This document shows positions 34,093 through 46,794 of a stretch of DNA of 64,000 nucleotides, one piece after another. The DNA is from Hypoxylon rubiginosum (lineage: Eukaryota; Ascomycota; Sordariomycetes; Xylariales; Hypoxylaceae). Position 1 is the first letter of the stretch. The number at the start of each line of letters is the position of its first letter. The stretch is from positions 310,001-374,000 of the forward strand of contig CADCXA010000003.1 of the NCBI GenBank assembly GCA_902806565.1, written 5' to 3'. A program made the position numbers and the translations under genes. A model generated the notes under the pieces. It did no database searches. It worked only from the letters and a program-made list of their open reading frames with translations, and was not told the DNA's origin.

Positions 34093-34476
34093 ATGAGCAG
34101 CGACGCCCTCCACCACGTCGGCTCGCTCGCCGAGCTGCAGTCGCTCTTCGCGTCGACGACGTACGTGGCGGTCGACTTCTACGCCGACTGGTGCGGGCCG
34201 TGCAAGCAGATCGCGCCGCACTACGCGGCGCTCGCGAAGCAGCACTCGGCGCCCGGGGTGCTGGCCTTCGCCAAGGTCGACGTGGACGCCGCCCAGGACG
34301 CCGCGCGCGCCTTCGGGGTCACCGCCATGCCTACCTTCATGTTCTTCAAGGACGGTCGTCAGGTCGCCGTCAACGGGCAGCCGGCGATCCGGGGCGCCGA
34401 CCCGAGGTCCCTCGCCGCGGCGGCCGAGAAGCTGGGGGGCTTGGCGAAGAAGAGGGTGGCCGAGTCTAGTGGCTGA
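34093..34476 (+). CDS. Thioredoxin
   Basis: Intronless, 127 aa, the full length of a single-domain thioredoxin. The active site DWCGPCK places the redox cysteines at 34 and 37. Landmarks YVAVDFYADWCGPC, FAKVDVDAAQDAARAFGV and the cis-proline in AMPTFMFFKDG (Pro80) are all present. The C-terminal helix is followed by a short basic tail (LAKKRVAESSG). It reduces protein disulfides using thioredoxin reductase and NADPH, probably in the cytosol since no targeting leader is seen. The leader upstream is CA/AT-rich (ACAAATACA repeats at 34057-34083). Coding DNA is very GC-rich compared with its flanks. Confidence 0.95.
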   Translation: MSSDALHHVGSLAELQSLFASTTYVAVDFYADWCGPCKQIAPHYAALAKQHSAPGVLAFAKVDVDAAQDAARAFGVTAMPTFMFFKDGRQVAVNGQPAIRGADPRSLAAAAEKLGGLAKKRVAESSG

Positions 34477-37400
34477 AAGAGAGAGGAGAGGAGGAGAAGA
34501 GAAGATTGGAAAGGGGATATTATGGGGTGATTTATGAGGTATTTTATTTGATCGGGTGCCTCCTTACAGCATGCACGCATGATATTCATCGATCACTACC
34601 TACCTTAGATATGAGCATTATACAATGACATGATCTATTTATGATATCTATGATATCTACTACACGATGCGACTGATGGCCAACACTCTAGAACGTCAAA
34701 GAACTTCAACCGTAAGTGTAAACCGCGGCAGTGCAGAGGGTATGTTGAGCCTCTATCCGCTGCAGGATGCTTCGGGGTTGTCATGGTTTGTTTTCTATGG
34801 ATTTTGGACTATGGCTGGAGTGATAATTTCCATAAACCCTCTGTGTAGAGAGCTTCGCATAGTCTTTATTATCAAGCAGTATTTTACAGACTGTCTAACT
34901 TAGAACCAGCAGTCTAGCCATTAGATTGGGCATCTACCTAGGTAAGACCTATCTTGTGTCGAAAAGTTCCGATCTATCTTTTGATAATTTCATTTGCTAG
35001 TAATATTGGAATTCTAATAGCGATGCATGTTCGGCTTTAGACGCTATATCCCGTTACAGCTACACCTATTTTTCTAGTATTTATTACTAGACTGCAGCAA
35101 ACAGCTAACTACCAATAGTACCTGGGTATTCTTATCTGATCGAGTGTTATCTACGAAATAGTTCTAACTGCTCATCCTTTAATTATCCCTGTATATGACT
35201 TAACAAAATAACCGCGCGAGTTCCTCACCCTTAGGCGGGTCTTTGGGGTCTTCAAGGTGACATAAACAAACGACAGGACTATCCATAGCAAATGTGAATG
35301 ATAGAGGTGGCGCTTTTGATGCCCGAAAGAGATAGGCAAGATTTGCCAGACTCGGTTCCCCGGCCCCTGGGCTCAGGGGTCATTTCAGGCAAACTGTAAT
35401 TATCTTTAAAGCCACTGCCATCTTCTCTGCCATCTTCTCTACTATATTAGTGAGGGAACAGACCTCTTAGGGATAATGTTTCTTTCGTGACCTGTCCCCC
35501 CCTAGATGTATCTCGACTGGAAAATTCGCGTTATCGATCAACCGGCTTCGGCGGCGCCTAAAGGACCTGCTTAAATGGCTCTAAAGGGTAACCTCATGAG
35601 GGTCATTTGCAGGCAAGGGCATGGTTGAGACCTCGGGAGTGTAATACGCAACATGGAAGTGTGGTGTAAGGTCGTTCGGGCAGTATGATGAATACCGTCA
35701 CCGGAAGATTTTGAAGCACATTTATTCGGATTCGAGCATCAGGACGTCGTTGTCAATAGACCTCCGAACGAGTACTGGCTTGGCAAGTGAGCTTCTAGAG
35801 TCGGCGAAGTCATTCCTAATAGACTCTGGTTTGTTTGAACGAGAGTCGGAATGCAGCGCAAGAGAATAAACCTCGAGCCATAGGTGACTGAGACTAGACA
35901 CACCGTTGGGCTTCACTAGCGAGCTTATTAGATACCTAATATAAGTCGGCGCGAACACCGTGTGGACTGAGACGATACTAACTTGCTAAGTAATGGTGCG
36001 TTGCATTATAGGGAACGATTGTGGGTCTTAAGGCTGTAGGGGTGCCATGTAACTTCGCCACGTGCCCGTGGTGAACAGACCGACTTAGTCCAAGGAAGAC
36101 CCCAGGATAATCCGATCTTATTTTTTAACTAAGATCGTAGGATCGCGCACCCATGTACGTATAATTCAGCCGCATAAGCAAGATCAGGAATGACAAGTCA
36201 TCTTATCAGATCTCAAGTAAGCTTGTAAGCAAGCCGAAGTTGACGTGGCCCTGCAAGATCCCCTTCATCTTGCTCCGTGCCAATGCTGACCCTTGCCTCT
36301 GCTCGAACGGCAATCAGCTACCGGTCAGTTGGGATTTGGCGTGGTACAACCTATACGGCGTGGTCGGTTAAGATCTACATACATATATAGTACGTCTACG
36401 ATTGATTAAAATGTACCCCCATTTTTTGAAGTTGTGTTGTTGCTCTTATCAAACGTTAGATCCTGGTCCTGGTCCTGGTCAACGCGACTAACCCAGAGCG
36501 GATCTCTCGGTAATGGCGCCTTGCCAATGAGGTTTCGTAGATGAACGCCTTATTTGACAAGTGCATCGTTAATAAACTGATTTCGTTGGGTCGCTTGTAA
36601 CTATGTTCTGTGATACTGTAGTAGGTACCCTCTGAGAGCGACGACCGGAGGCGATATGTCGGGTACTGGCATCTATTAAAGCAGCATGACCCCCAAGCCC
36701 GAAGCAAACAAAACAAACCCAGCACAATGATACGAGAAAAGCCAAGATAGGTAGGTACTTAAGGTACCCATATTCTAGGTAAGTAAAACCAAGGTAAGAA
36801 TACGGCACGAGATATGTAAGATAAAATACTGACACTCATATCAGCTTATGTGACCACGTCAGCGACTGACCCAAAAGAGCGACCATATATTACATGGGTA
36901 GCCCATAACTGAAATCGTATGGACTTGGAGACTCTGACTTCTCGGTGGGACAACACCTATTATTTAGATAAGGCCGGCGTCGGGAATACGTCCGCCACTA
37001 GGAGATTTTCGAGGGCCAATACCTTCGGCAGCCTTACATGATATATGTACATGATCACGCATGTACCGAACCACACAACCTAACGGAATCCATGTAGGTA
37101 ACCTACACACACGTATGTACTACTCCATCGCTAAAGCAATAAACCAAGGTATCTCTCGAACCAGTGCTTGCAACCGACAACCCACGGTGCTGGATGCCGG
37201 ACGGGAAGGTGACGATAAATCCCGACACGCATTGTTTCGGGACTACGCTACATACCTTAGGTAGGTAGGTATATGTAAGACATGCATGAGCAACCGTGCC
37301 ATCCATCGGCATATTAAATGATCAGCATGGTTCCCCTGCCCTCCGGAACTTTCTTTTGCAAAATCTCGATAAACTTAAACTGCGGCCCAGCTGCGGCCCT

Positions 37401-38149
37401 CGCCCCATATTTACTACTACCAACAAGCTTGGCCCGTTTGACTACATACAAGCGACTCATACATACATACGAACCCCCTACATTATGTACCTTCTTGCAT
37501 CATGGATGCCTCCTTGCATACCTTTATGGAGAGGTACCTCTACAAAATCGAGGCGAGTACCTGATATCACGTTGCACAGGAAATCTGGCATTGTCGTAAA
37601 GACTCGTATAAAACGGAGAGCCTGCTCAGTTTAGTTATCACGTCTAAACTTGAACTGTGAAACTGGCAACTTTTTTTTTATATCTGAATTCCAGATTTCC
37701 GAAAAAGAATGTCATCTTCCTTTTTATTCACATAACAGACAGTCCATCAATATTGAAAGAAAGACAGAAAATCCATTATCACCATTTTGATCGTGAGGTC
37801 AAGTGTCTAGCCGGAGTCCTAGTTACAGAACTGGGAAAAGAAAAAAGCCCACCCGCCTCATGCCCTCCCTCCTTCCCAAATCTACATACAAGAGCAATTG
37901 CTATTACAAATATGTTTAAACCCCGTTACGTCCAGTCTAATATGTAGAGAAGCTGCAAAGATTAACCCTCCGAAGATTTTCCTATTACTTTTTATCTTCC
38001 AACACCGTGCCCCTTCCCCCCTACCAAAAGCCCGGTCATCAACAAGAAAAAAAAGGCAGAGGCCCCGCCGCAAGAATTCCGTGGGTATATGGACAAGATA
38101 AGAAAAACGAGCGAAAAGAAATAATTTGAAGAGAAAGCCCCGGTCTTCT
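34477..38149. other. 3.7 kb gene-poor stretch
   Basis: No recognisable gene. The DNA is A+T-leaning with short overlapping frames only. Small features are (CCTGGT)3 near 36463-36480, several TAGGTAGGTA/GGTACC clusters (about 36749-36785 and 37254-37270) and CATACATACATACG near 37460. Decayed repeats are possible but none could be identified. Confidence 0.5.
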
Positions 38150-39805
38150 TCAAGCCGGGATCAGACGGCACTGCACGCCGTTGTTCAGCGTCAGCGACAG
38201 CGTCAGCTGCTCCCTCCAGTCCGTCGGGTCCGTGCTCTCGATCGCCGAGAATGCATGGAGCAAGCGCGCGATCGTGTACGACGACTCGGTCAGGGCGAAT
38301 TTCTGTCCCGGGCAGATGCGCGGGCCGCCGTTGAAGGGGAGGAACTCCCAACCGGGCCGCAGGTTCTCCCAGCGCTCGGGGCGGAACTCGTCGGCGTCGT
38401 CGCCGAAGAACTCGGGACGCCGGTGCATCACGAAGGTGCTGTAGGTGACGACGTGGTGCTTCGCGACGAAGAGCGGCGACTTGCCGTCGGGCCCGCCGCC
38501 TAGGGGCAGGACCGTGTCCTTGTTGGCCATGCGGCTGTTCGTGGCGATGGGCGGGAACAGGCGGAGTGCTGAAAATCAGGGGTATTAGTAAATCATGCGC
38601 AAACAGGCAAGGTAGGTAAGTTGGACTCACTCTCTTGTAGCACGAATCGAAGATATTTCATGTCCATGATGGCCTCGTACGTCAGGGGCTCGCAGTAGTG
38701 CTCCAGTACGTCGGCGCGGAGCTTGGCCCAGACGTCGGGCCTGCGGGCCAGCATGAAGAACACGAAGGCGAGCAGACCGGCCGTGGTGTCGCGCGCGGCC
38801 AGGAGCATGTTCACGATCTGGTCGCGCAGGAGGATCGGGTCGTCGGTGTCCTTGGCGAGCTCGTTCAGGAAGACGTACTTGGGGCGGGCGCCCCCGTCGC
38901 GGGACTCGTCCCGCTTCTCCTCCGGGAGGGCGGCCTGCGCGCGCCGGTACCCGAGCGCCTGGGCGACGAACTTGTCGGCGTACGCGTGGACGGTGGCGCA
39001 CGAGTCGCGGAACTTCTTGTCCTGGTGGGTGAACATGAGGTTGCCGAGGCGCAAGCGGAGGATGGTGCCCTGCTGGGCGTAGTCGAGGGCGTGGTGGAAG
39101 GTCGTGGCCGACTCCGACGCATTTTCCGACATCAGGCCCACGGACTCGCCAAACATGTACTCGCTGTTCGAGTCCAAGACCTGCGGAGCGTCGTTAGCGA
39201 ACGGGGAACCAAAAGAGAAAAGCCGGGGAAGGGGTCACAACCATGCGGAAGAACAGTTGCTGCAGGTCAACTTCGTAGTTACGGCGTCCGATAAGGGCGA
39301 TGAGCTGGTCGACGTGGTGGCCGAAGATGGAGAAATCCGTCACCTGGGCCCGAACGAAGCTCGGCCGGATGAGGGCACGCTGGTGAGCCCAGATCTCGTC
39401 GTCCGTGGTAAAGATGCCCCGTCCGAGGAGCGGGGAGGCGCTCTTTCTCCTGAGAGGTCCCATACCGAAGTCCTGGAACTGGAACGAGAGGACATTCTGG
39501 ATGAGGGTAGGGTCACACGTGTTGATGGTGGTACGGAAATACGTGTTGGTGGTGAACGTCAGACCATTGGCGGCGTGGCGAGATCGGAGCAGGTTGAGGA
39601 AGCCGTACTTCTTTGCCGCTCCGAGGTTCTGCAATACGACGTCAGTCCCCAAGATCGGATCGATCTGCGGCAGCTTCTTCGGAGGGAGACAGCCGTGCTG
39701 CCTCTTCATGAGGGTCCGACGCCGACATCGTACAAGCCACTGGACTGTGTAATATATGGCGAAGGCGAGGAGGCCAGCAGCGGCCAGGAGCAGGGAGAAA
39801 GCCAT
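38150..39805 (-). CDS. Cytochrome P450, CYP52-clan-like
   Basis: Exons 39242-39805, 38631-39180 and 38150-38568 give 510 aa, a normal microsomal P450 length. An N-terminal membrane anchor (AFSLLLAAAGLLAFAIYYTV) precedes a basic stop-transfer stretch. The I-helix oxygen-binding motif is AARDTTAGLL. The K-helix ExxR is ETLRLFPP, spliced across intron 2. The haem motif is FNGGPRICPG with thiolate Cys457, then QKFALTE. That haem sequence is typical of CYP52-related fungal families that hydroxylate alkanes and fatty acids. The exact family and substrate remain inference. Introns are 61-62 nt, starting GTTGTG and GTGAGT. The start was chosen because the anchor begins directly after this ATG. Nearby genes give no pathway. 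Confidence 0.92.
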
Positions 39806-41450
39806 GACAGTAGACTACGACGACGAGGATTAGAAAGAAGATGAGAGAGGAGATACTCCAACAACTGATTTGTTACACGACGTACTGCAGGAGGAAAGAT
39901 GGAGAGCGGAGAAGGTAAACGAGCTTACTTATACTCCCGGGAGGAGGTTCTGGCCAATGTTGGTGAACGGACCCAGACCGTTTTACTAAATGAGCAACAT
40001 ATGGGTTTCGTGCTGTTTCCAAAGCCCGATGATGCCCAGCGGCGAAGTAGTTTTTCTTTCGAAAGGAAGTACTTTTGGAGCGGCAAGGGATCCATCAACT
40101 ATCTTGGCTACCGATACGCTTGCATGCTCAATCGTCCACGGGTCTGTTAGCCAAATTGTCAACTCGGTAGAAACTTTTCTCTTTAACCAATCAGCCAATT
40201 GTCCATTAAGGGTGCATCCAATAGCAGGCCCCGCAACGACTTCGTCACTACCAAGACATATCCAATGGAATGCCTGTCACAAGGGGATAAATGCACAGGC
40301 AGTACACACATGAAGTTTCCGTCATGGAAAGTACCGTTGCCGGCCGGAGAACGGAAACCATATGAAGAAATCTCTTTTTTCTTTTTTTTTTTTAACCTTC
40401 CGCCCCATCTGGAACTGGGCGAACAGGCCACCGGTCCCACGGCTGATGTCAAGGGCGTCATGGGCCATATTTTTTTCATCTAATCTCTTCGTTGATGGTT
40501 ATGAGTCTAAATATTGTTGGGCTCCCCTTTTGGTTTCTCGGTTCTCGGTTCTTGGGTTAGCCATATAAACGATTCGTGTGTTTGACCAGTCGTATACTGT
40601 GTTTTACCTGTGGAAAATTATACGAGTAGCGTGACAAAATTTTTCATAAACTTGTGAGTCCTACTACCCCTTGCGTTACTTGCTTATGTGTCTACGTAAG
40701 AGTGGCGGGTCTGCTTCTATCCTGGTACTTGGGTTGCTAAGTCAGGCTAACCGACTCCGCTTCGAATAGACTTCTTAATGGGGGTACTTTTGCAACTATC
40801 GTCGGTTTTGAGTTGATCGGACGGCAAGACGTTCGGCGACCTGTGTCCGAATCAGCACCGACCCCTGGTTCGCCCGTCGCTCTGGCACGGCTCCATTCGT
40901 TGCAGGATACATACAAAAGGTAAGCATGCGTACTTACAAAGCAAGGAAACAGGGATCTACCGACGGCCTTGATGTATTCAAGGCGGTGTCGCTACAATTC
41001 CGCCGTCTTCTGACAAGGGAGACGATCCTCCAGCTAGGCGAGTTGTGCCGCGGAGGACTAGTGTCAACCTTTCTAAGGAGAACGCGTTGTTAAGGAAGGC
41101 TTAAAGCTGACATGCTGCTTGCTGCTATGCGAGCCGTGCCTCCTATCATCGGTCACCGGCTGGGATCTATGACATGGTGACGGGGAAAGGAAGAGGCTGA
41201 TTCTGGAAATGTCCGAGACACGTGGCGGGCCGCTAAAGAAAAGGAGATCTCTTCTTGCCTTGGAGGACGTGCGTAAGTATCCAAAGTTCGGCGACAGCTG
41301 CACAGTTGGCACGTTGTTCTCAAAGCAGTGTCATGTCGTGGTAAAAAAACGAAAGAAGAGAAGAAAATGACGAGACCCATTGGTGTATCGCTATATGAAG
41401 CTAGGCTACTTGCGGGCTAAAAGGTCCAGAAGGGCTTGGGGGCCAGGGGT

Positions 41451-41474
41451 GCCCCCCAGGGCAGCCTGGGGGGC
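41451..41474. repeat. GC-rich perfect inverted repeat
   Basis: Arms GCCCCCCAGG and CCTGGGGGGC, 10 bp each, enclose a 4-nt GCAG loop. It lies in A+T-neutral intergenic DNA with more G-runs just upstream (GGGGGCCAGGGG). Confidence 0.85.
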
Positions 41475-41882
41475 CTGACAGCATGGGGGACATAAGAGAC
41501 TGGAGCGTTACCGACGATTCGGTGTGAGCCTTGAGTGAGAAACTGCGAGACCAAGGTAGAGGATCCATTACGTACCTACGTTTTTTTAATTTACCTACTA
41601 CGTCTACCTGGTATTGGTATCCCGTCACAGGATGAGACAGTCAGCAGCCAGCAGTTTCGGCATCGAGAGACGGTAATTACGAAGTGAGAGTAAGCTAGGC
41701 AGGAAAGAGGAAAATAAAGGAAAAAAGGAAAATAAAAGATTGGAAAGAGAAAAAAAATATCCGTCTGGCCATTGGGGATTTGTTTCATGGGTTGGTTCCA
41801 ATCGAGAGGTCAAGATCAGCAAGGGGTCTTCTACGGTTGCTCCACCTGAAAAAGGCGGTATGTTACATCCAAAAGGGCTCAC

Positions 41883-41952
41883 TACTGTATTATAGTACTG
41901 TAGTATAGTACTGTCCTATACTGTACTGCAGTATACTATAGTACTATAGGAC
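41883..41952. repeat. Palindrome-rich TACTGTAGTATAG tract
   Basis: Seventy bases built from alternating TAGTACTG, TAGTATAG, TATACTG and TATAGTACTATAG words. Each is a near reverse complement of another, so several overlapping hairpins can form. Confidence 0.7.
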
Positions 41953-43134
41953 ATACTTCTTACCTCTCACCACTCACCACTCACTCGACCACCTCGCTAA
42001 GGGAACCCCTTGGTTCTTTTTCCAACTTCTTCATCGACGTGAACCTCTAAAGAACTTACAGTTGTCAGTTGAGGGGGTTCCTGTGGAGTAGACAAGGATA
42101 TATAACTGCACAGTAGAAAGCCGCGCAAGGGGGAATTCAGGGTTCTGACAGGGTCTTCGGCTGAACCTGCAGATTTCTCCATACTTTGCTTAATATCCTA
42201 TTCGACGGTGCCGGGGGCGGCAAGGGACTGCCGGATTTCCTACTACCACACTACGACACTGCTACGACGACGAGACGCACGCTCTTACGCTCTTGACGGT
42301 ACAGCACAGCACGACACGGCATGATGCTGCTGCTGCCTTCGCTTCGCGCTCCCTTTTTCTATACTACGCTTTCCCCCTCTCCTCTCACCACTTGTTAGGC
42401 AAGCCTCACTTCATTTATCCCTACTCCGTTTGCATGATGCAGTGATAAGAGAGTTACAGACGGCGGCTACGGTTAACTTACTTGCTGTGCTGGATCCATA
42501 CCTACAGGTACCTAGTATACCTACCTACCTAGGTAGATATGTACCAGTATATTTTCATGTGAAGTGCGAAGAGGCGCCGAGGCCCATCGCCGAAATAGGA
42601 AGGCTTCTAGCGCGCCCATTGGAAGATTCTCAGAAGCAAATGAGAGTGGACCGACCCGGAACGCGACCCAAAGTGCCCCCAGTCCCCAGTTCCAAGGCCA
42701 TGGAATGGAAATAAACACTTGTTCGCCGACGGTGTGGATTTTTACGACGAGCGAAACATGGCTGACTGGGCTTCGAGGCGTCCAATCATGCCAGATCGTC
42801 ATGGCAGACACAATTCCAGCACGATGGTTGTCGGATCTCTTAGGCGGACGCCACTGTCTCTCATTCTCCCGAAGGGCTCGCAGGGACTCTTCTTTCTTTC
42901 TCTCTACACCCCCCCGTCACTTCGTACCGGCAGAATAGGGACGCACCACAGTGCCAACGTGGCCTACTGACTCACTATATGGCCCCGGCTGAAGAAAAAA
43001 ACATTCAAATTTCCCCAGCCGTACTTCTTTTGAAGGAATTTCGTTTTCCGCGAACGCTCTCGCCCGTGCAATCCTAGCCCACTTTCCGGTACCATAGAAA
43101 AAACGCCCTTTCTCTCCCTTCCCATTTCCACACG

Positions 43135-44109
43135 ATGACTACCATCAAGAACGTCGCCATAGTCGGGGTCCGTAAACTCCACTTTCTACCCAAGCCAGCT
43201 GACAGGCGCTGACCCTCCCTCCCCTTTGATTAGGCAACTGGGCTGATCGGCCGCCCAATCGTGGACGGCCTTCTAGCGTCGAAGCTGTTCAGCGTGACCG
43301 CGCTCACGCGGGATGGGACCCGGCAGCGTGGTTTCCCCACAGGCGTCGCAGTCAAGCAGGTGGACTACGACTCCCTCGAGTCGCTAGAGGCCGCGCTCCA
43401 AGGGCAGGACGCGTTGGTCTCAGCCATGTCGTTCGAAGCCATCCACGTGCAGAGGAACCTTGTCGACGCCGCGGCTAAGGCCGGCGTCAAGAGGATGATT
43501 CCGTCCGAGTACGGCAACGATCTGTTGAACCCCAAGCTGGCCGCCTTTCCCATCTACCAGCCCAAAATCGCCATCCGCGAGCGCTGCGAGCAGCTGGCGA
43601 GGGAGAATCCGTCCTTCTCGTGGACCACGATTCACAACGCCTCGTTCCTCGGCCCCGACTGGACGTTGGACTTCATCGTGGACGTGAAGAACCGCAAGGC
43701 AGACATCAAGGACGGGGGCGACGTGCTGTTCTGCGCCACGACGTACCAAGACATCGCGCAGGCCGTGATCGGCATCCTTACCCACCTGGAGGAGACTGCG
43801 AACCGTCCGGTTAGGATTTCCAGCGTGAACACGACGCAGAACGAACTGATCGCAATGGCCAAGGAGCTAGGCGCGGCCGACGGCTGGGACATTACGCACT
43901 CGGACACTGCGCACCTGGAAAGCGAGGCGCTGCGGCGCTGGGCGGAGGGTGACCATAGCGAGGCGGTGATCGCCATGTTCATCAACCGAGCTTTCATCGG
44001 GAAGGGTTGGGGCGGGTACTTCCCGGTCCGGGACAACGATTTGTTGGGAATTCAGGGCTTGGACAGGGACGAGCTGAAAGCCATCGTCAAGTCAGCCATG
44101 GACAGGTGA
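43135..44109 (+). CDS. NmrA-like/isoflavone reductase-type NAD(P)-binding protein
   Basis: Exons 43135-43167 and 43234-44109 give 302 aa. The intron is 66 nt and starts GTCCGT, an uncommon donor. It falls inside the dinucleotide-binding loop, and splicing restores VAIVGATGLIG (Gly11, Gly14, Gly17). Further family marks are VDYDSLESLEAALQGQDALV, the AAAKAGVKRMIPSEYGND segment, WTTIHNASFLGPDW, and a C-terminal substrate lobe. Members are atypical short-chain dehydrogenases that either reduce phenylpropanoid-like substrates or, like NmrA, sense NAD(P) and bind transcription factors. The Tyr-x-x-x-Lys pair of classic SDRs is not evident. Cytosolic. Function beyond NAD(P) binding is inference. Confidence 0.92.
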
Positions 44110-44972
44110 AAAAAAAATTAATTTTTCATCTCCGGAAAACGAAATGAGACAGAATGACTCAAAGGTCTCAAAATAAATTTTTAGGGCTGGGTCAAAAATA
44201 CGCGAGTAAGGGTACAAGTTTGAATACCTTGCGAAAATATCAAAAAGAGGTACCGATGTATTCTTGCACTTTGTGCTCTTCCCAGCACCGTGGCACCGGG
44301 TCATTTCCCCCACGACCCCTAATGTAGTACACATGGTTTGACATGCTTTCTACATGTAGGTACTAAAATGTCCCTATGTCCCGCTCCTGTTCCCATCTGC
44401 TCGGGTCCTAATCATGTCTCACACTCTTGTCTTAGACTTGGACTTGGACTTGGACTTGACTTGACTTGACTTGACTGACACTTCGATTCGAGTTTTGTAA
44501 ATACATCATATTTTCTCTTGGCCAGAGCTAGATGCTCAGCCACTTCGTCCAGTACGTACAAAATAAAACCCTAAGTATTCTGTTGCTCGTCGGAGCGCCT
44601 CTTTTTACCCCCCTTTGCCTAGCCGGAGCTCGAAACCTGAGAGAAGAGGCAAAAGCAGTTCGGTCCCAGCAAGACCGAGTATTGGTTTGTCTGAAGAATT
44701 TCCCCTCCCTATAGATATACACGAAGTAAAGCAATAATGGGGTCGAGGATTGCTTAAAAGCTGCCAAAAAAGAATAACGTTTCGCTTTTATATGTTTCCC
44801 TTTTTCTAGCGCCTCTTTGGGGGAAGAAAAAGAATTTCTGAAGAATTTGTTCCGTTTACGCCAGCCGAGAAAAAAACAACGTGGAAGAAAAGGGAATCAG
44901 TCCGACGGGTGGGTATACGCGAGAGTTGGTTGTTATATCCATTACCTATCTATTATTGTTTTAATTTTGGTT
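44110..44972. other. Intergenic stretch between convergent genes
   Basis: 863 bp of 3' flanking DNA. A GACTTG/GACTT tandem repeat lies at 44433-44477. No gene is seen. Confidence 0.6.
44433..44477. repeat. GGACTT/GACTT tandem repeat
   Basis: Three hexamer units (GACTTG) run directly into about five pentamer units (GACTT), a compound microsatellite. Confidence 0.85.
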
Positions 44973-46794
44973 TTACATGCGAGCGTGGCCGGTGTAGCTC
45001 GACCGCCTCGGGCCCCTGGCGAAGGCGAAGTTGCCGTGCTGGCTCTCCTCGTCTCCGTTGACGGGGCACCCGCGGTCTAGCATCTCCTTTTCGTCGCGGG
45101 CCTCGCTGACGACGGCGACCTCGACGTGCTTGCGGATGTTGTTGCCGCCGCCGTTGCCGCTACCGTTGAGCGTGGGGCCGCTGCCGGTGGTGCTCGTGTC
45201 GGTCCAGCCCTTGAGGTCGTGCATCTTGACCTCGTCCACCATGCGCTCCTCGCTCTCGCTGAAGGTGATGTTGGTGATGGGGTTGGCGGTGGGCGGGCCC
45301 CCGCCGCGGCGCCGCCAGCTGTGCTTGCTGTTGCCGCCGCCGCCGAACGTGCGCAGGTCGCTCCGGGACTCCTTGTCGGTGAGCTTCTGCTGCGACCGCA
45401 TCGTCGTCAGCAGCGAGCCCAGGATGGGGCCGAGCCACATCTTGAAGAGCGGGAAGATCATGGGTAGGTTGGTCGTGACGACGGCCACGAACGTCTCCCG
45501 CACGGCCCAGGACCCGGCCAGCTGGGCGCCGTTGACTGGATCCTATACGCGAGTAGGATTCTGGTAAGCTGATGGACATGTGGACAAATGCCGATTGGAT
45601 AGATGGGACTGCGCCGCTTATTGACAGCGCAGCGTGCCAGCGAAGGAAGAAAAGACTAAAATAAACTTACGGTTACAATGAGGGCGCAGCGCAGGATCGC
45701 ACATGCCACGACAAACAGACCTCCGCTGAAAAGAATGATCAAACCGATCTTCTTCACAGGTTTTAAGCTTGACTGCCAAAGCATGGGAACGGGGATGGAA
45801 ATCAGATACAGGTCAGTGATGACGTTCATGGAGAGATACACCCAGATGACTTCGTTTGACACGGCGGGCTGACAGACATCTAGATAATCGCGGTAGGTCA
45901 GTCTCGGATCGTTCGTATACGTCGTCGTGGCAAACTCAAAGGGGGGTTGGGTGGGAAGGGAACAACATACTGCCCGGGTCTGGGTATATCTGCCAATACC
46001 TGTGGAATGGTCGGCAACCGAGGAATAGGTTCAGCAGGATGGTCATGAAGCTGGCGATGAGAAGCCCGAATCCGATATAAATACGGATCGAGTAAGTACG
46101 GTTTAAGCCGGCCTATACAATGACAACGCACTTAGCAACCAAATCCAGCCGACGAATACCACCGCTAGGTTAAGGGGTGAGTTTCCTTACCGTCAGTCGC
46201 ATGTAGAAAACCAGAAGGGATGCTTTGAGGGACCAGAGAAGAACGGAATAGGATGACCATCCGGCGAGCTGAATCTTGGAGCCGATGACCCTAAGTGAAA
46301 TACAAGTTAGTAATTATCCATCTCTCCTGCTTCCCTCTTCCTCTTCTTCCGTCTGGTTCTCACTTACCTCGTCTTGTACTCAGCACTATCAGGAGATAAC
46401 GTGGCCCGCTGCTCGTCCGTCATGCCGTTGTTGGCCAACCCTTGCGCAACGGCACCGACCGAATATGCCAAACTCGTCTCGACGGCGTAGAAGGTCTAAC
46501 ATTATCATTTTCATATGTTAGTCACAATAACTTCCCGCATAATTTCTCGCCCTCTGATCATAAATCGTATAAATCATAAAAACCACTAACCACTCCAACC
46601 CATACTAGGTAATCGTCGGCCTGTAGACGTCGAAATCCCACCGCTTTCACTCGAGCGTACGTCCGCAGTATGGTGACGCAGATGCCGATAGCTAGGAGCG
46701 TCCAGGCCTCGATGGTGAACTGCAACAAGGCCGCCTGGGCAGCGGCAGCCGCTGCCGCCGCCGCCGGGTCGGCAGGTTGCGCAGCTGAGGACAT
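44973..46794 (-). CDS. Fungal rhodopsin-domain integral membrane protein (PTH11-like)
   Basis: Six exons: 46591-46794, 46368-46495, 46191-46290, 45971-46112, 45671-45879 and 44973-45542, giving 450 aa with consistent phases. After an Ala-rich start (DPAAAAAAAAAQAALLQ), seven hydrophobic segments can be placed, from WTLLAIGICVTILRTYARV to the segment around FPLFKMWLGPILGSL. The DDYLVWVGV, KASLLVFYMRLT and CRPFHRYWQI motifs are those of the fungal rhodopsin-domain family that includes PTH11-like G-protein-coupled receptors. There is no CFEM domain. The last 120 residues are a hydrophilic, Gly/Asn-rich cytosolic tail. Some relatives sense surface or nutrient cues; ligand and coupling here are unknown. 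Exon 1/2 junction is the least certain. Confidence 0.88.

Larger units (their letters stand above)
39806..43134. other. 3.3 kb gene-poor divergent region
   Basis: Upstream DNA of both the P450 and the NmrA-like gene. No gene is supported. It holds a GC-rich perfect inverted repeat (41451-41474), a palindrome-rich TACTGTAGTATAG tract (41883-41952), and TACCTACCTACCTAGGTAG near 42516-42537. The last 130 bp before 43135 form a pyrimidine-rich leader. Confidence 0.5.

Noticed and set aside
37992..38630. 212-codon minus-strand frame over the P450 last exon
   Set aside because: Runs through the intron and in a different phase from the haem-motif exon; composition is that of a shadow frame.
45126..45567. 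Plus-strand frames opposite the rhodopsin-domain protein tail
   Set aside because: Leu/Val/Ala-rich antisense shadows of a Gly/Arg-rich exon with consistent splicing on the minus strand.
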